Below are positions 1-7,123 of a stretch of 13,802 bases of DNA, piece after piece. Under the pieces are notes generated by a model. The model ran no database searches and was not told the DNA's origin. It saw only the letters and a list, made by a program, of their open reading frames with translations. The DNA is from Oxalobacteraceae bacterium (GTDB taxonomy: Bacteria > Pseudomonadota > Gammaproteobacteria > Burkholderiales > Burkholderiaceae_D), in the NCBI GenBank assembly GCA_947487325.1, contig CANKWG010000039.1, forward strand, positions 1-13,802, written 5' to 3'. Numbering within the stretch: the stretch's first letter is position 1; each line of letters starts with the position of its first letter. A program made the translations under genes and the position numbers.

Positions 1-100
1 CATGTCTTGGGCCACTTGAGCCAAACGCCATTGCTTGGGAATAGAGAAGTCGCCACCGTCCTCATGCAAAGTGCCATTGAATAGCGCAAAAAGGGTGGAT
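1..100. other. Unassigned segment at window edge, beyond the aminotransferase break
   Basis: Here the sequence should encode the second half of the aminotransferase read on the minus strand, but none of the three minus-strand frames resembles one. One minus frame stays open to the window edge and reads protein-like (STLFALFNGT, then EDGGDFSIPKQW, then RLAQVAQ). I do not recognise it. It may be the start or an internal part of another gene joined here by rearrangement or misassembly. The plus strand has no convincing coding frame. Confidence 0.3.
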
Positions 101-706
101 ACCTTCACCCTGCACAGGCTCCAACATCACGGCCACGGTTTTGTCGGTGATTAATGCTTCAACACTGGCCAGATCATTCAGCTCAGCCTTGGGAAAGCCC
201 GGCACTTGCGGTGCGAACATGGTATCCCAGCCTGCCTTGCCCGATGCTGACATGGTCGCCAGCGTACGGCCATGAAAACTGTGATTGAAGGTGATGATTT
301 CGTAGCGGTTGTCGCCAGTAGCATTTTTGTTCAGCTTGCCCCACTTACGTGCCAGCTTGATTGCGCCCTCATTGGCTTCAGCGCCGCTGTTGGCGAAGAA
401 GACTTTGTCGAAGCAAGAGTGCTGAGTGAGCAACGTCGCAAGATGTATCGATGGCTCGTTATAAAACGCCGGCGAGGGGTTGATGACTTTTTTTGCTTGC
501 ACCACCAGTGCATCCTGAATGCATTGCGGTGAATGCCCCAGACAGTTCACCGCCCAGCCCTGCAGCCAATCAAGATAGCGCTTACCGTGATGATCCGTCA
601 GCCACATGCCATGACCTTCGGTGAAGACCAGGGGAGGGCGATTGGTGATGTAGAGCAGTGCGTCGGTGTTGTACTGATCTACGTTCAGGTCGACAGGTTT
701 GTTCAT
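62..706 (-). pseudogene. argD: Truncated acetylornithine/class-III aminotransferase (N-terminal half)
   Basis: This is a PLP-dependent class-III (fold type I) aminotransferase of the acetylornithine transaminase group, which in arginine synthesis moves an amino group between glutamate and N-acetylglutamate semialdehyde. Visible blocks are the N-terminal region with YLDWLQGWAVNCLGHSP (45-61), NSGAEANE (106-113, cofactor phosphate binding), FHGRTL (144-149) and EPVQGEG (196-202). Family members run to about 390-400 residues. This frame stops at 214, with an unrelated tail of 12 residues after EPVQGEG, so the DEVQTG region and the catalytic PLP lysine are missing. The ATG at 706 lies 3 bases after the stop of the upstream reductase, which suggests translational coupling. 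ArgD versus another ornithine/GABA-type enzyme cannot be settled from half a protein. Either a pseudogene or an assembly join near base 100. Confidence 0.75.
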
Positions 707-709
707 GAT

Positions 710-1738
710 TCAAGCAGTGGCCAAATCGGCTTCAGAAGTAAATGAATCGGCGAAGAAGGCATCTTCCGGTAACTTGCATTGGGCAACAAAATCACGTTGC
801 GCGGCATCGACCATCACGGGTGCGCCGCAGGCATAGACCTGATGTCCCGACAGATCAGCAAAGTCAGCCATCACTGCCTGATGCACAAAGCCGGTTCGAC
901 CAGTCCACGCATCTTCAGGCAGGCCATCTGAGACGACCGGGACGTATTTCAAATTCGGCAGATTCTTTGCCCAGCTTTCGCAGAGCTCGTGCATGTACAG
1001 ATCGCTCGGGCGGCGGCCACCCCAGTAGAGCGTGATCGGGCGTTCCGATTTCAGATGCGCCCAGTGCTCGACGATAGCCTTGATAGGCGCAAAGCCAGTG
1101 CCTGAGGCGAGCAGAACGATAGGCTTGTCGGAATCTTCGCGCAGGAAGAAGGTACCCATCGGTCCTTCGAAACGCAAAATATCGCGCTCTTTCATTGCAC
1201 CAAACACATGATCAGTGAACAAGCCGCCGGGCATATGACGGATATGCAGCGTGAGCAATTCATCCGCATGCGGCGCATTAGCCATACTGTAGCTGCGTCG
1301 TTTGCCATCCTTGAGCATGAACTCCACGTATTGCCCGGCTTTGTATTGCATACGATCGGTTGCAGGGAGTTGCAGCGACATGATCATCACATCGTCGGTC
1401 GCGCGCTCAAGTTTGGCCACGCGCACCGGGACTTTTTTGATCGAAAAATCACCGACGCCTAGCACTTCGCGCGCTTCGATGGCCACATCCGATTGCGGTA
1501 CGGCGCAGCAGAACAGCGTGTGTCCGGTGGTTTGTTCGGCGCTTGACAACGCGCGCTCTTGATGCGGACCGAGCGCTACCTCGCCGGAGAGCAGCTTGCC
1601 TTTGCAGCTGCCGCAAGCGCCGTTCTTGCAACCATAGGGCAGCCCGACGCCGGCGCGAATGGCGGCCGCCAGAATGGACTCGCCGGCATCACAAGAGAAC
1701 TGCCGGCCACTGGGAGAAACGCTAACCTGAAACGTCAT
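710..1738 (-). CDS. Ferredoxin-fused flavin/NAD(P)H reductase (CDP-6-deoxy-delta-3,4-glucoseen reductase-like)
   Basis: A 342-residue electron-transfer protein with an N-terminal plant-type 2Fe-2S domain followed by a ferredoxin-NADP reductase module. Cluster ligands are C37, C42 and C45 with C77 or C78, in the C-x4-C-x2-C pattern. The FAD motif RRSYS is at 147-151, the pyridine nucleotide motif GTGFAP at 213-218 and YACG at 302-305. Burkholderiales proteins of this shape are commonly annotated as CDP-6-deoxy-delta-3,4-glucoseen reductase (AscD/E3). That name is inherited from dideoxysugar synthesis; nothing else in the window supports sugar synthesis, so the substrate is unknown and a general oxygenase or dehydratase reductase role is equally possible. 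The ATG at 1738 begins the ferredoxin domain (MTFQVSV). An upstream extension to 1876 would run through the divergent epimerase gene and is rejected. No strong ribosome binding site is visible. Confidence 0.85.
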   Translation of the reverse strand: MTFQVSVSPSGRQFSCDAGESILAAAIRAGVGLPYGCKNGACGSCKGKLLSGEVALGPHQERALSSAEQTTGHTLFCCAVPQSDVAIEAREVLGVGDFSIKKVPVRVAKLERATDDVMIMSLQLPATDRMQYKAGQYVEFMLKDGKRRSYSMANAPHADELLTLHIRHMPGGLFTDHVFGAMKERDILRFEGPMGTFFLREDSDKPIVLLASGTGFAPIKAIVEHWAHLKSERPITLYWGGRRPSDLYMHELCESWAKNLPNLKYVPVVSDGLPEDAWTGRTGFVHQAVMADFADLSGHQVYACGAPVMVDAAQRDFVAQCKLPEDAFFADSFTSEADLATA

Positions 1739-1750
1739 ACAATCTCGCAA

Positions 1751-2647
1751 ATGAAAAATAACGGTTTGAAGATTCTGGGCAAACCACGCCTGCTGGTTGT
1801 TGGCTGCGGTGATGTCGGCATGCGCTTGTTGCCTTTGCTGCGCGCGCGCTTTCATATCTTTGCAGTGACCAGTCAACCGGCTCGCTGTGCTGAATTACGC
1901 GCGGCCGGTGCAACGCCTGTTGTCGCCAATCTCGATCAGCGCGACAGTCTGTACCGTCTCAAGGGGCTGGCCGACATCATCGTGCATCTGGCGCCGCCAC
2001 CTTCAGAGGGAAAACAAGACCGCCGCACCCGCAATCTGGCCGCCATTTTACCCCGACATGGCACGGTCGTTTATATCAGCACGACCGGCGTTTACGGGGA
2101 TTGCGGTGGCGCGATATTCGACGAAACGCGTAGGGTGTCGCCCGTCAATGCGCGCGCCTTGCGGCGGGTGGATGCCGAAAGCGTCCTGCGCCGCTGGGCC
2201 CTCCGCATGAATGGCCGGCTGTCTATCCTCAGGGTGCCCGGGATTTATGCGTCAGATCGTCTGCCGGTCGACCGTTTGCGTCAGCAAACACCGGCGCTGA
2301 CACCGGATGACGATGTCTATACCAACCATATTCACGCCGATGATCTAGCCAGCATCATTGCACTGGCGATGTTTCGCGCCGCGCCGCAACGGGTTTATCA
2401 CACGGTCGATGATTCGGATCTGAAGATGGGGGCGTATTTTGATCTGGTGGCGGACCGTTTTGGTCTGCCGCATCCGCCACGCTTGCCGCGTGCGCAACTG
2501 GCCACGCAGGTGTCCCCGATGCTGCTGTCGTTCATGTCCGAATCACGGCGCCTAAAAAATGAACGCATGAAAGCCGAGCTGGGCGTGCGCCTGCGTTGGC
2601 CGACTGTTAGTGATCTTCTGGCGAGCCTGCCAGCACCGCCGACTTGA
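1751..2647 (+). CDS. NAD(P)-dependent epimerase/dehydratase, YeeZ-like extended/atypical SDR
   Basis: A 298-residue Rossmann-fold protein of the SDR superfamily. The dinucleotide motif VVGCGDVG lies near residues 16-23. STTGVYGD follows the fourth strand and supplies the Y of the active site. RVPGIYASDR and NHIHADDLA are typical of nucleotide-sugar epimerase relatives such as E. coli YeeZ. The usual active-site lysine of YxxxK is not evident after VYG (VYGDC), as in other atypical members, so catalysis is uncertain. Substrate unknown. The chosen ATG at 1751 places the glycine motif at the expected distance; the longer open frame back to 1559 antisenses the ferredoxin domain of the divergent reductase. 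No clear ribosome binding site. Its last 41 bases overlap the convergent spermidine synthase-like gene. Confidence 0.8.
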   Translation: MKNNGLKILGKPRLLVVGCGDVGMRLLPLLRARFHIFAVTSQPARCAELRAAGATPVVANLDQRDSLYRLKGLADIIVHLAPPPSEGKQDRRTRNLAAILPRHGTVVYISTTGVYGDCGGAIFDETRRVSPVNARALRRVDAESVLRRWALRMNGRLSILRVPGIYASDRLPVDRLRQQTPALTPDDDVYTNHIHADDLASIIALAMFRAAPQRVYHTVDDSDLKMGAYFDLVADRFGLPHPPRLPRAQLATQVSPMLLSFMSESRRLKNERMKAELGVRLRWPTVSDLLASLPAPPT

Positions 2648-3413
2648 TGCCATTCACCCAGGAGCGGGCGGGCAGGCGGGTGATATCTCGGATGACAGCA
2701 GCACGCTCATAGAGATCCGCAAAATCCAGCGCCGGCAGATTTTTGAATCCTATTGCCACCACATTCCCTTCATGGACTTCGGGCAGTGAAATCACCGCGT
2801 CGAATGCGGGCAACATGGCCTGTATGTTTTTGCGATAGCTTGGATGGTCGCCAAATAAGTTGACTGTGACAATGCCATGACGACTGAGACAGGCCGCACA
2901 GGCGCGATAAAACGCCGGTGAATCCAGTACGGGGCCGCGTGCGGTGGCGTCATATAAATCGACCTGCAGCACATCGATACGGCCATGATTGGCGCGATCA
3001 TTCACAAATTCATCCGCATCCATCGCCAGCACTGACAGCCTGTCATCTTCAGGTGGCAGCTTGAACATCGACTGGCAGACATCAATCACGGACGGATTGA
3101 GTTCCACCGCAGTCACGCGCGAAGACAGGTAATTGCGGTAACAAAATTTGGTCAGTGCCGCCGTGCCCAGCCCCAGCTGCACGATATGCGCAGGCTGATC
3201 GATGAAGAGCATCCAGGCCATCATCTGCTGCGCATACTCGAGTTCGATCCAGTCCGGCTTACGCAGTCGCATCGCGCCCTGTATCCACTCGGTACCAAAA
3301 TGCAGATAGCGCACGCCATCGCTTTCTGACAGCGTCACCGGTGCGAATTTAGGTCGGCGGCCGTTGCGGGCGGTGGCCTGTGAGGCCGTAGGTTTTGATG
3401 GCTTACGGGGCAT
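2607..3413 (-). CDS. Spermidine synthase-like (SpeE-fold) methyltransferase-like protein
   Basis: 268 residues from the ATG at 3413; a GTG two codons upstream is the alternative. The protein has a spermidine synthase/SAM methyltransferase Rossmann core: the nucleoside loop VQLGLGTAAL, then VTAVELNPSVIDVC with the ribose-binding acidic residue, and DVLQVDLYDA at the position of the catalytic aspartates. The first 30 residues are basic and low in complexity. Genuine spermidine synthases transfer aminopropyl groups from decarboxylated SAM to putrescine; this short, divergent version without neighbouring speD or speA is better called spermidine synthase-like, and its substrate is unknown. It converges with the upstream epimerase gene and overlaps it by 41 bases at the 3' ends. 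No ribosome binding site is evident ahead of the start. Confidence 0.8.
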   Translation of the reverse strand: MPRKPSKPTASQATARNGRRPKFAPVTLSESDGVRYLHFGTEWIQGAMRLRKPDWIELEYAQQMMAWMLFIDQPAHIVQLGLGTAALTKFCYRNYLSSRVTAVELNPSVIDVCQSMFKLPPEDDRLSVLAMDADEFVNDRANHGRIDVLQVDLYDATARGPVLDSPAFYRACAACLSRHGIVTVNLFGDHPSYRKNIQAMLPAFDAVISLPEVHEGNVVAIGFKNLPALDFADLYERAAVIRDITRLPARSWVNGIKSAVLAGSPEDH

Positions 3414-3616
3414 GAGCACGAAATCAAGTTAATCAGTTAATGCACACCACTGTACTAGTTTTTGCTCGAAGGACCGCTGAGCATCAGCCCGTATTGCTGG
3501 CGCAAGGCCGGTCAGCAGGGGCAAGCTTGCCAAAATAGGCCGCACATTGGAAGGAGGTCGCGCCACCCGCGCACGGTAGAATCGCCATCATTAATAAGAA
3601 CAAAAGGAGACAGATC

Positions 3617-4366
3617 ATGAACCAACCCATCATGCTGGTGACTGGCGGCAGCCGTGGCATCGGCGCTGCGACAGCGATCATCGGTGCTGCACGCGGTTAT
3701 CGCATTGCCCTGACTTACCAGAGCCAGTCAGCCGCCGCCGATGCGGTGGTGCAAACCATACGCGAAGCGGGTGGCACGGCGATGGCGATGCAGGCCGATG
3801 TCGGCGTCGAGGCCGATGTGCTGAAGGTCTTCAAAACTATTGACGAGCAGTGGGGCAAGCTGGACGTCCTGGTCAACAACGCCGGCATGCTAGAAAAGCA
3901 AATGCGGCTGGATCAGATGGATGTCGCCCGCTGGCAGCGCGTACTGAATGCGAATGTGATCGGCAGTTTTTTATGTGCACGCGAAGCGGTACTTCGCATG
4001 TCGACGCATCATGGTGGCAAGGGCGGTAGCATCGTGAATCTGTCTTCAGCGGCAGCGCGGCTCGGTTCGCCGAATGAGTTCATCGACTATGCCGCCTCCA
4101 AAGGCGCGGTGGACACCATGACCTTTGGTCTCGCCAAAGAGGTCGCCGCCGAAGGCATCCGCGTCAATGCAGTACGGCCCGGTCTGATTTACACCGATAT
4201 TCACACCAGCGCGGGTGAACCCGGACGCGTCGAGCGCGCGAAAGATGCGGTGCCCATGAAACGTGGCGGCACTGCGGAAGAGGTGGCTGAGGCGGTGTTG
4301 TGGTTGGCGTCAGAACAATCGTCTTATGTGACGGGTACGCTGATTGATGTGACAGGTGGGCGCTAG
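3617..4366 (+). CDS. Short-chain dehydrogenase/reductase, YgfF-like glucose-1-dehydrogenase family
   Basis: A complete 249-residue classical SDR. It shows the cofactor motif TGGSRGIG (9-16), NNAG (87-90), active-site serine in NLSSAA (141-146), and Y158-x3-K162 in YAASK, then the conserved RVNAVRPGLIYT (182-193) and a C-terminal YVTGTLIDVTGG. The wording of the second half closely recalls E. coli YgfF, an SDR of unproven physiological substrate. Because position 37 and neighbours lack an aspartate, NADP is more likely than NAD, but this is inference. A good ribosome binding site, AGGAGA at 3605-3610, fixes the ATG at 3617. The gene appears monocistronic: 203 bases separate it from the divergent gene upstream and about 246 from the next gene downstream. 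Confidence 0.9.
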   Translation: MNQPIMLVTGGSRGIGAATAIIGAARGYRIALTYQSQSAAADAVVQTIREAGGTAMAMQADVGVEADVLKVFKTIDEQWGKLDVLVNNAGMLEKQMRLDQMDVARWQRVLNANVIGSFLCAREAVLRMSTHHGGKGGSIVNLSSAAARLGSPNEFIDYAASKGAVDTMTFGLAKEVAAEGIRVNAVRPGLIYTDIHTSAGEPGRVERAKDAVPMKRGGTAEEVAEAVLWLASEQSSYVTGTLIDVTGGR

Positions 4367-4396
4367 TTCCCGCCCCACTGAATCGCCAGGATGCTA

Positions 4397-4422
4397 ATTG
4401 CAAATAGGGGCCGCGTATCGCA
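4397..4422 (+). repeat. Left copy of an imperfect direct repeat flanking the LRR gene
   Basis: ATTGCAAATAGGGGC (4397-4411) matches 13 of 15 bases with 6304-6318 on the other side of the LRR gene. A shared TATCGCA follows shortly after in both copies (4416-4422 and 6327-6333), though with different spacing. It could mark the ends of an inserted segment, or be a short dispersed intergenic repeat, or chance. Confidence 0.35.
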
Positions 4423-4511
4423 CGGAATACTCAATGCCATGGCCTGGTACAGGTTCTACACACACGCTGTTGTAATACCTGAAAACTTTGTACCATCCGC
4501 ACGAAAAAAAG

Positions 4512-4540
4512 GGAACTAAATCCCGGACTCTAGGCACGTA
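4512..4540 (+). promoter_or_regulatory. Candidate hrp box (HrpL-type ECF sigma promoter)
   Basis: GGAACT at 4512-4517, 16 bases, then GCACGTA at 4534-4540. The known HrpL consensus is GGAACC, 15-16 bases, CCACNNA; here the first C of the second block is G and the sixth base of the first block is T, a tolerated variant. It sits 72 bases ahead of the LRR gene start in the correct orientation. No TTCG-N16-TTCG (Ralstonia hrpII/PIP type) element was found in the gap. HrpL itself is not in the window. Confidence 0.4.
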
Positions 4541-4612
4541 AGTCTTGCCGTCTGATGGTTGCGACTAGGTGGGCGGCGCCCCTTCATTGAACGCGCCCAA
4601 AGAGAGACCGTC

Positions 4613-6271
4613 ATGTCAAACCGCATACCTTCTAAGCCACGCCATCAATCGCAATCCGAGACAGATACAGATACCGAAACGAGCAGCCGGGTCAGCTCAC
4701 CTTCATCCAGTGGACAAAGCAGCGCTTCAGAGGACGGTTCAGAAAAGTCAGTGCAGACGCCTGTCATGAAGACGCGTCAACCTAGTGATGAGGCGTCGAC
4801 AACGCCAGCCACGCACAACCCCAACAGCAGCGCACCACCCCAAGCCGCGATGACATCGTCACCACCGAGCGTAAAAAACAGGCAGACCGTAGACCAAAAA
4901 AGAGCGCGGTACGGTCAGGCTCGTAATTTGCCGGCTTATCACCGCTACACCGATATAAATAAAATAAAAACGACAAAGCAAAGTGGCGCGGCAGCTATCC
5001 AGCATGCACCTGAGCACAACGCTGTATTTGAAAAATATTCCAGCGCAGTGAGAGACGGTAAGCTTTATTCAAACAGTGTGCGTCTAAAGAATTTTACGGG
5101 AGATCTTGCAGCCTGGTTGCGCACCTCTCCAGATTATTTACTAGAGCTTTTTCTCTTGGTGTTTGAGGAGAATAGCAGTGATTTTGCATTATTAGCAGAA
5201 GCCTTAGGAGGCAACACAACTCTCATCAAGCTTGAAGTTATTGGTTATCTTGGCGAAGTGGGCGCAGCAGCGATAGCGGATGCATTGAGAGTCAATACAA
5301 CCCTCACCGAGCTTAACCTTCGTGGCAATGATGTCGGCGAGGAAGGCGCAAAAGCACTGGCTGATGCTCTGAAAGTCAATACAACCCTTACCGAGCTTGA
5401 CATTAGCTGTGACTATATGGGTGATGAAGGCGCAAAAGCACTGGCGGATGCCTTGAAAATCAATAAAACCGTCACCAAGCTGATACTTTTTGCCTATAAC
5501 ATCACCGAAGAAGGCGAAAAAGCGCTGTTGGAAGCTTTGCGTGTCAATGAAACGCTGACTAGTTTAAGCTTCAGCTGTACTGAGGGGGGAATGGACATAC
5601 AAGCACGTGATCTGTTGGAAAGAAATAAACAACTCAAGCGACTCAAGCTTATGCCATACGCCCAAGCAAGCCTTGACCTGCTCGTGCGGCACAGCCCTGC
5701 GCTTAAGGATATGAACTTTCCTACCGATGTATTACCTTTGTTAGCTGAGCAGTTATCCAACGAGGCTCTGGTGGTTTTTGAGCAAGAATGGAAAGATGCT
5801 TTTCGTGCACCACCCCCTCCAGTCATCACCACGACCACCAACGCGACCGTTACAACGACCACCACCACAACGACTGACGCGACTATCCCGACCACGCTGG
5901 TCACTTCACCCGCAGCGACCGCCACAAGTCCGGCTTCGGTACCGCCGCTCAGTACTCAGCCAACGGCTACTGCGGCCGATATCAAAGCGCTGCTTAATGA
6001 TCCCAATCCGGTTGTCGCCTTATCGCGTTGGATAGACGGACAGGCGAATCTGGTAGCCGCACTCAACTGGGTTGACCCTTCCAACGGCTACACCTTGCTG
6101 CATTACGCGGTGGACGCGGAAGCGGGCGCTGTTATACGAAACCTACTGGCGCGCGGCATTGACCGCACAAGAGCCGATCAGACCAACCAGACAGCAGCGC
6201 AACTGGCGCAACAACGTGCGGAGTCAAGCTCCAGTTCGGCGGTGGCGGCTATTGCAGCGTTGTTTAAATAA
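4613..6271 (+). CDS. LRR (GAxALA/RI-type) and ankyrin-like protein, candidate type III effector
   Basis: 552 residues from the ATG at 4613, preceded by AGAGAGA at 4601-4607; a TTG 18 codons upstream is less likely. Residues 1-120 are disordered and rich in Ser/Thr/Pro, as in many secreted effectors. Residues 201-337 form five leucine-rich repeats of 26-28 residues with the pattern NTTLTELNLRGN followed by GAKALADAL, the RI/NLR class; two repeats carry the GAxALA signature that names the Ralstonia GALA effectors. No clear F-box is visible. Residues 400-450 are a Pro then Thr-rich linker with an eight-threonine run. Residues 456-552 hold a C-terminal domain with an ankyrin-like unit (GYTLLHYAV, then NLLARGID). 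There is no signal peptide or membrane segment. The A/T-richer coding and flanking repeats suggest acquisition. Target and activity are unknown; a housekeeping scaffold is the alternative. Confidence 0.7.
   Translation: MSNRIPSKPRHQSQSETDTDTETSSRVSSPSSSGQSSASEDGSEKSVQTPVMKTRQPSDEASTTPATHNPNSSAPPQAAMTSSPPSVKNRQTVDQKRARYGQARNLPAYHRYTDINKIKTTKQSGAAAIQHAPEHNAVFEKYSSAVRDGKLYSNSVRLKNFTGDLAAWLRTSPDYLLELFLLVFEENSSDFALLAEALGGNTTLIKLEVIGYLGEVGAAAIADALRVNTTLTELNLRGNDVGEEGAKALADALKVNTTLTELDISCDYMGDEGAKALADALKINKTVTKLILFAYNITEEGEKALLEALRVNETLTSLSFSCTEGGMDIQARDLLERNKQLKRLKLMPYAQASLDLLVRHSPALKDMNFPTDVLPLLAEQLSNEALVVFEQEWKDAFRAPPPPVITTTTNATVTTTTTTTTDATIPTTLVTSPAATATSPASVPPLSTQPTATAADIKALLNDPNPVVALSRWIDGQANLVAALNWVDPSNGYTLLHYAVDAEAGAVIRNLLARGIDRTRADQTNQTAAQLAQQRAESSSSSAVAAIAALFK
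5213..5623 (+). repeat. Tandem LRR-encoding DNA repeat, about 84-base unit
   Basis: Five units begin at 5213, 5294, 5378, 5462 and 5546, each opening on the Asn codon of an NxTLT motif. Units two to four are exactly 84 bases, the first is 81 and the last 78. Units two and three share exact stretches of DNA, including GAAGGCGCAAAAGCACTGGC in both, so similarity is at base level and not only at protein level. A degenerate sixth unit (NKQLKRLKL) follows. Confidence 0.8.
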
Positions 6272-6303
6272 GTGGAAGGTAATCTGACTTTTGCGCAACC
6301 CAC

Positions 6304-6333
6304 ATTGTGAATAGGGGCGATGAAAATATCGCA
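6304..6333 (+). repeat. Right copy of an imperfect direct repeat flanking the LRR gene
   Basis: ATTGTGAATAGGGGC at 6304-6318, then TATCGCA at 6327-6333; partner of the copy at 4397-4422. It lies between the LRR gene stop and the convergent arsH stop. The rest of the 128-base gap (6272-6399) holds no recognisable gene. Confidence 0.35.
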
Positions 6334-6399
6334 GCCGGGTGAAGGTGATTTGCCGGGCGCTTGGCAGGTTCTATCGCCCCGCTACCCGGTAGGATTTGA

Positions 6400-7113
6400 T
6401 CAAAGCTTGTCCAGCCCCGCCCGTTTCTGCATTTCAGCAAGTGCTTCGCGGCGCTCGCTGTAGCGGTCCACCAGATAGTCCGATGCATCACGCGTCATCA
6501 GCGTGAATTTCATCAGCTCTTCCATCACATCCACCAGACGATCGTAGTAGCTGGAAGCTTTCATGCGGCCGGCCTCATCAAATTCCTTGTAAGCCATCGC
6601 GACCGATGACTGATTTGGAATCGTGATCATGCGCATCCAGCGGCCGAGCACGCGCATTTGGTTGACGGCGTTGAAGGATTGCGATCCGCCGCAGACCTGC
6701 ATCACTGCCAGCGTCTTGCCTTGTGTGGGTCGTATCGCGCCCAAGGCCAGTGGTATCCAGTCGATCTGTGATTTCATGATGCCGGTCATCGCGCCATGTC
6801 GTTCTGGTGATGACCAGACCATGCCCTCGGCCCAGGTGCAGAGTTCGCGAAGTTCAATAACTTTGGGATGCGACTCGGGTGCATCATCCGGTAGGGGTAA
6901 ACCCGAGGGATTGAACATCCGTGTTTCCGCACCCATGGCCTGCAATAGCCGTGCGGCTTCTTCGGCCATCAGTCGGCTGAAAGAGCGCTCGCGCAGTGAG
7001 CCGTACAGCAGCAGAATGCGCGGCGCGTGGGTGGATCGCTGTGCCGGAAACAATTTTGTTGTGTCCGGGGTTTGGAAACATTCGTTATCCAGTTGGGGCA
7101 GGTCGTTATTCAT
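6400..7113 (-). CDS. arsH: ArsH, NADPH-dependent FMN reductase / organoarsenical oxidase
   Basis: 237 residues, full length for ArsH. The flavodoxin-like FMN phosphate loop GSLRERSFSR is at 38-47, SPERHGAMTG at 102-111 and GGSQSFN at 142-148, followed by the highly conserved VNQMRVLGRWMRMITIPNQS stretch. Known ArsH enzymes are tetrameric cytosolic flavoproteins that oxidise trivalent organoarsenicals and also reduce quinones, dyes and oxygen with NADPH. No arsR, arsC or arsB is nearby. Instead the ATG at 7113 lies 10 bases after the htpG stop, so it probably belongs to the htpG transcript and may answer to heat or thiol/oxidative stress. The start has no obvious ribosome binding site and may depend on translational coupling. 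Confidence 0.92.
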   Translation of the reverse strand: MNNDLPQLDNECFQTPDTTKLFPAQRSTHAPRILLLYGSLRERSFSRLMAEEAARLLQAMGAETRMFNPSGLPLPDDAPESHPKVIELRELCTWAEGMVWSSPERHGAMTGIMKSQIDWIPLALGAIRPTQGKTLAVMQVCGGSQSFNAVNQMRVLGRWMRMITIPNQSSVAMAYKEFDEAGRMKASSYYDRLVDVMEELMKFTLMTRDASDYLVDRYSERREALAEMQKRAGLDKL

Positions 7114-7123
7114 CAAACTATTT

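Noticed and set aside
3414..3616. Promoter search in the divergent gap before the SDR gene
   Set aside because: TAGAAT at 3577-3582 is a fair -10, but no -35 at 16-18 bases was found.
4446..4494. Imperfect inverted repeat GGTACAGGT / ACCTG...GTACC upstream of the LRR gene
   Set aside because: The right arm is interrupted by eight bases and the stem is weak; no regulator family suggested.
4391..4519. 42-codon open frame with ATG between the SDR and LRR genes
   Set aside because: No separate ribosome binding site at a proper distance, no recognisable motif, and a length expected by chance. It also covers the repeat and part of the hrp-box-like element.
4559..4612. TTG start 18 codons upstream for the LRR protein
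   Set aside because: No ribosome site before it; the ATG at 4613 has AGAGAGA at suitable spacing.
5494..5925. Long antisense frame inside the LRR gene
   Set aside because: Its Val-rich tract is simply the complement of the Thr-codon run; no motif or start signal.
6314..6380. GGGGCGAT / ATCGCCCC inverted repeat between the convergent LRR and arsH stops
   Set aside because: The arms are 51 bases apart and not followed by a T-tract, so an intrinsic terminator is not supported.
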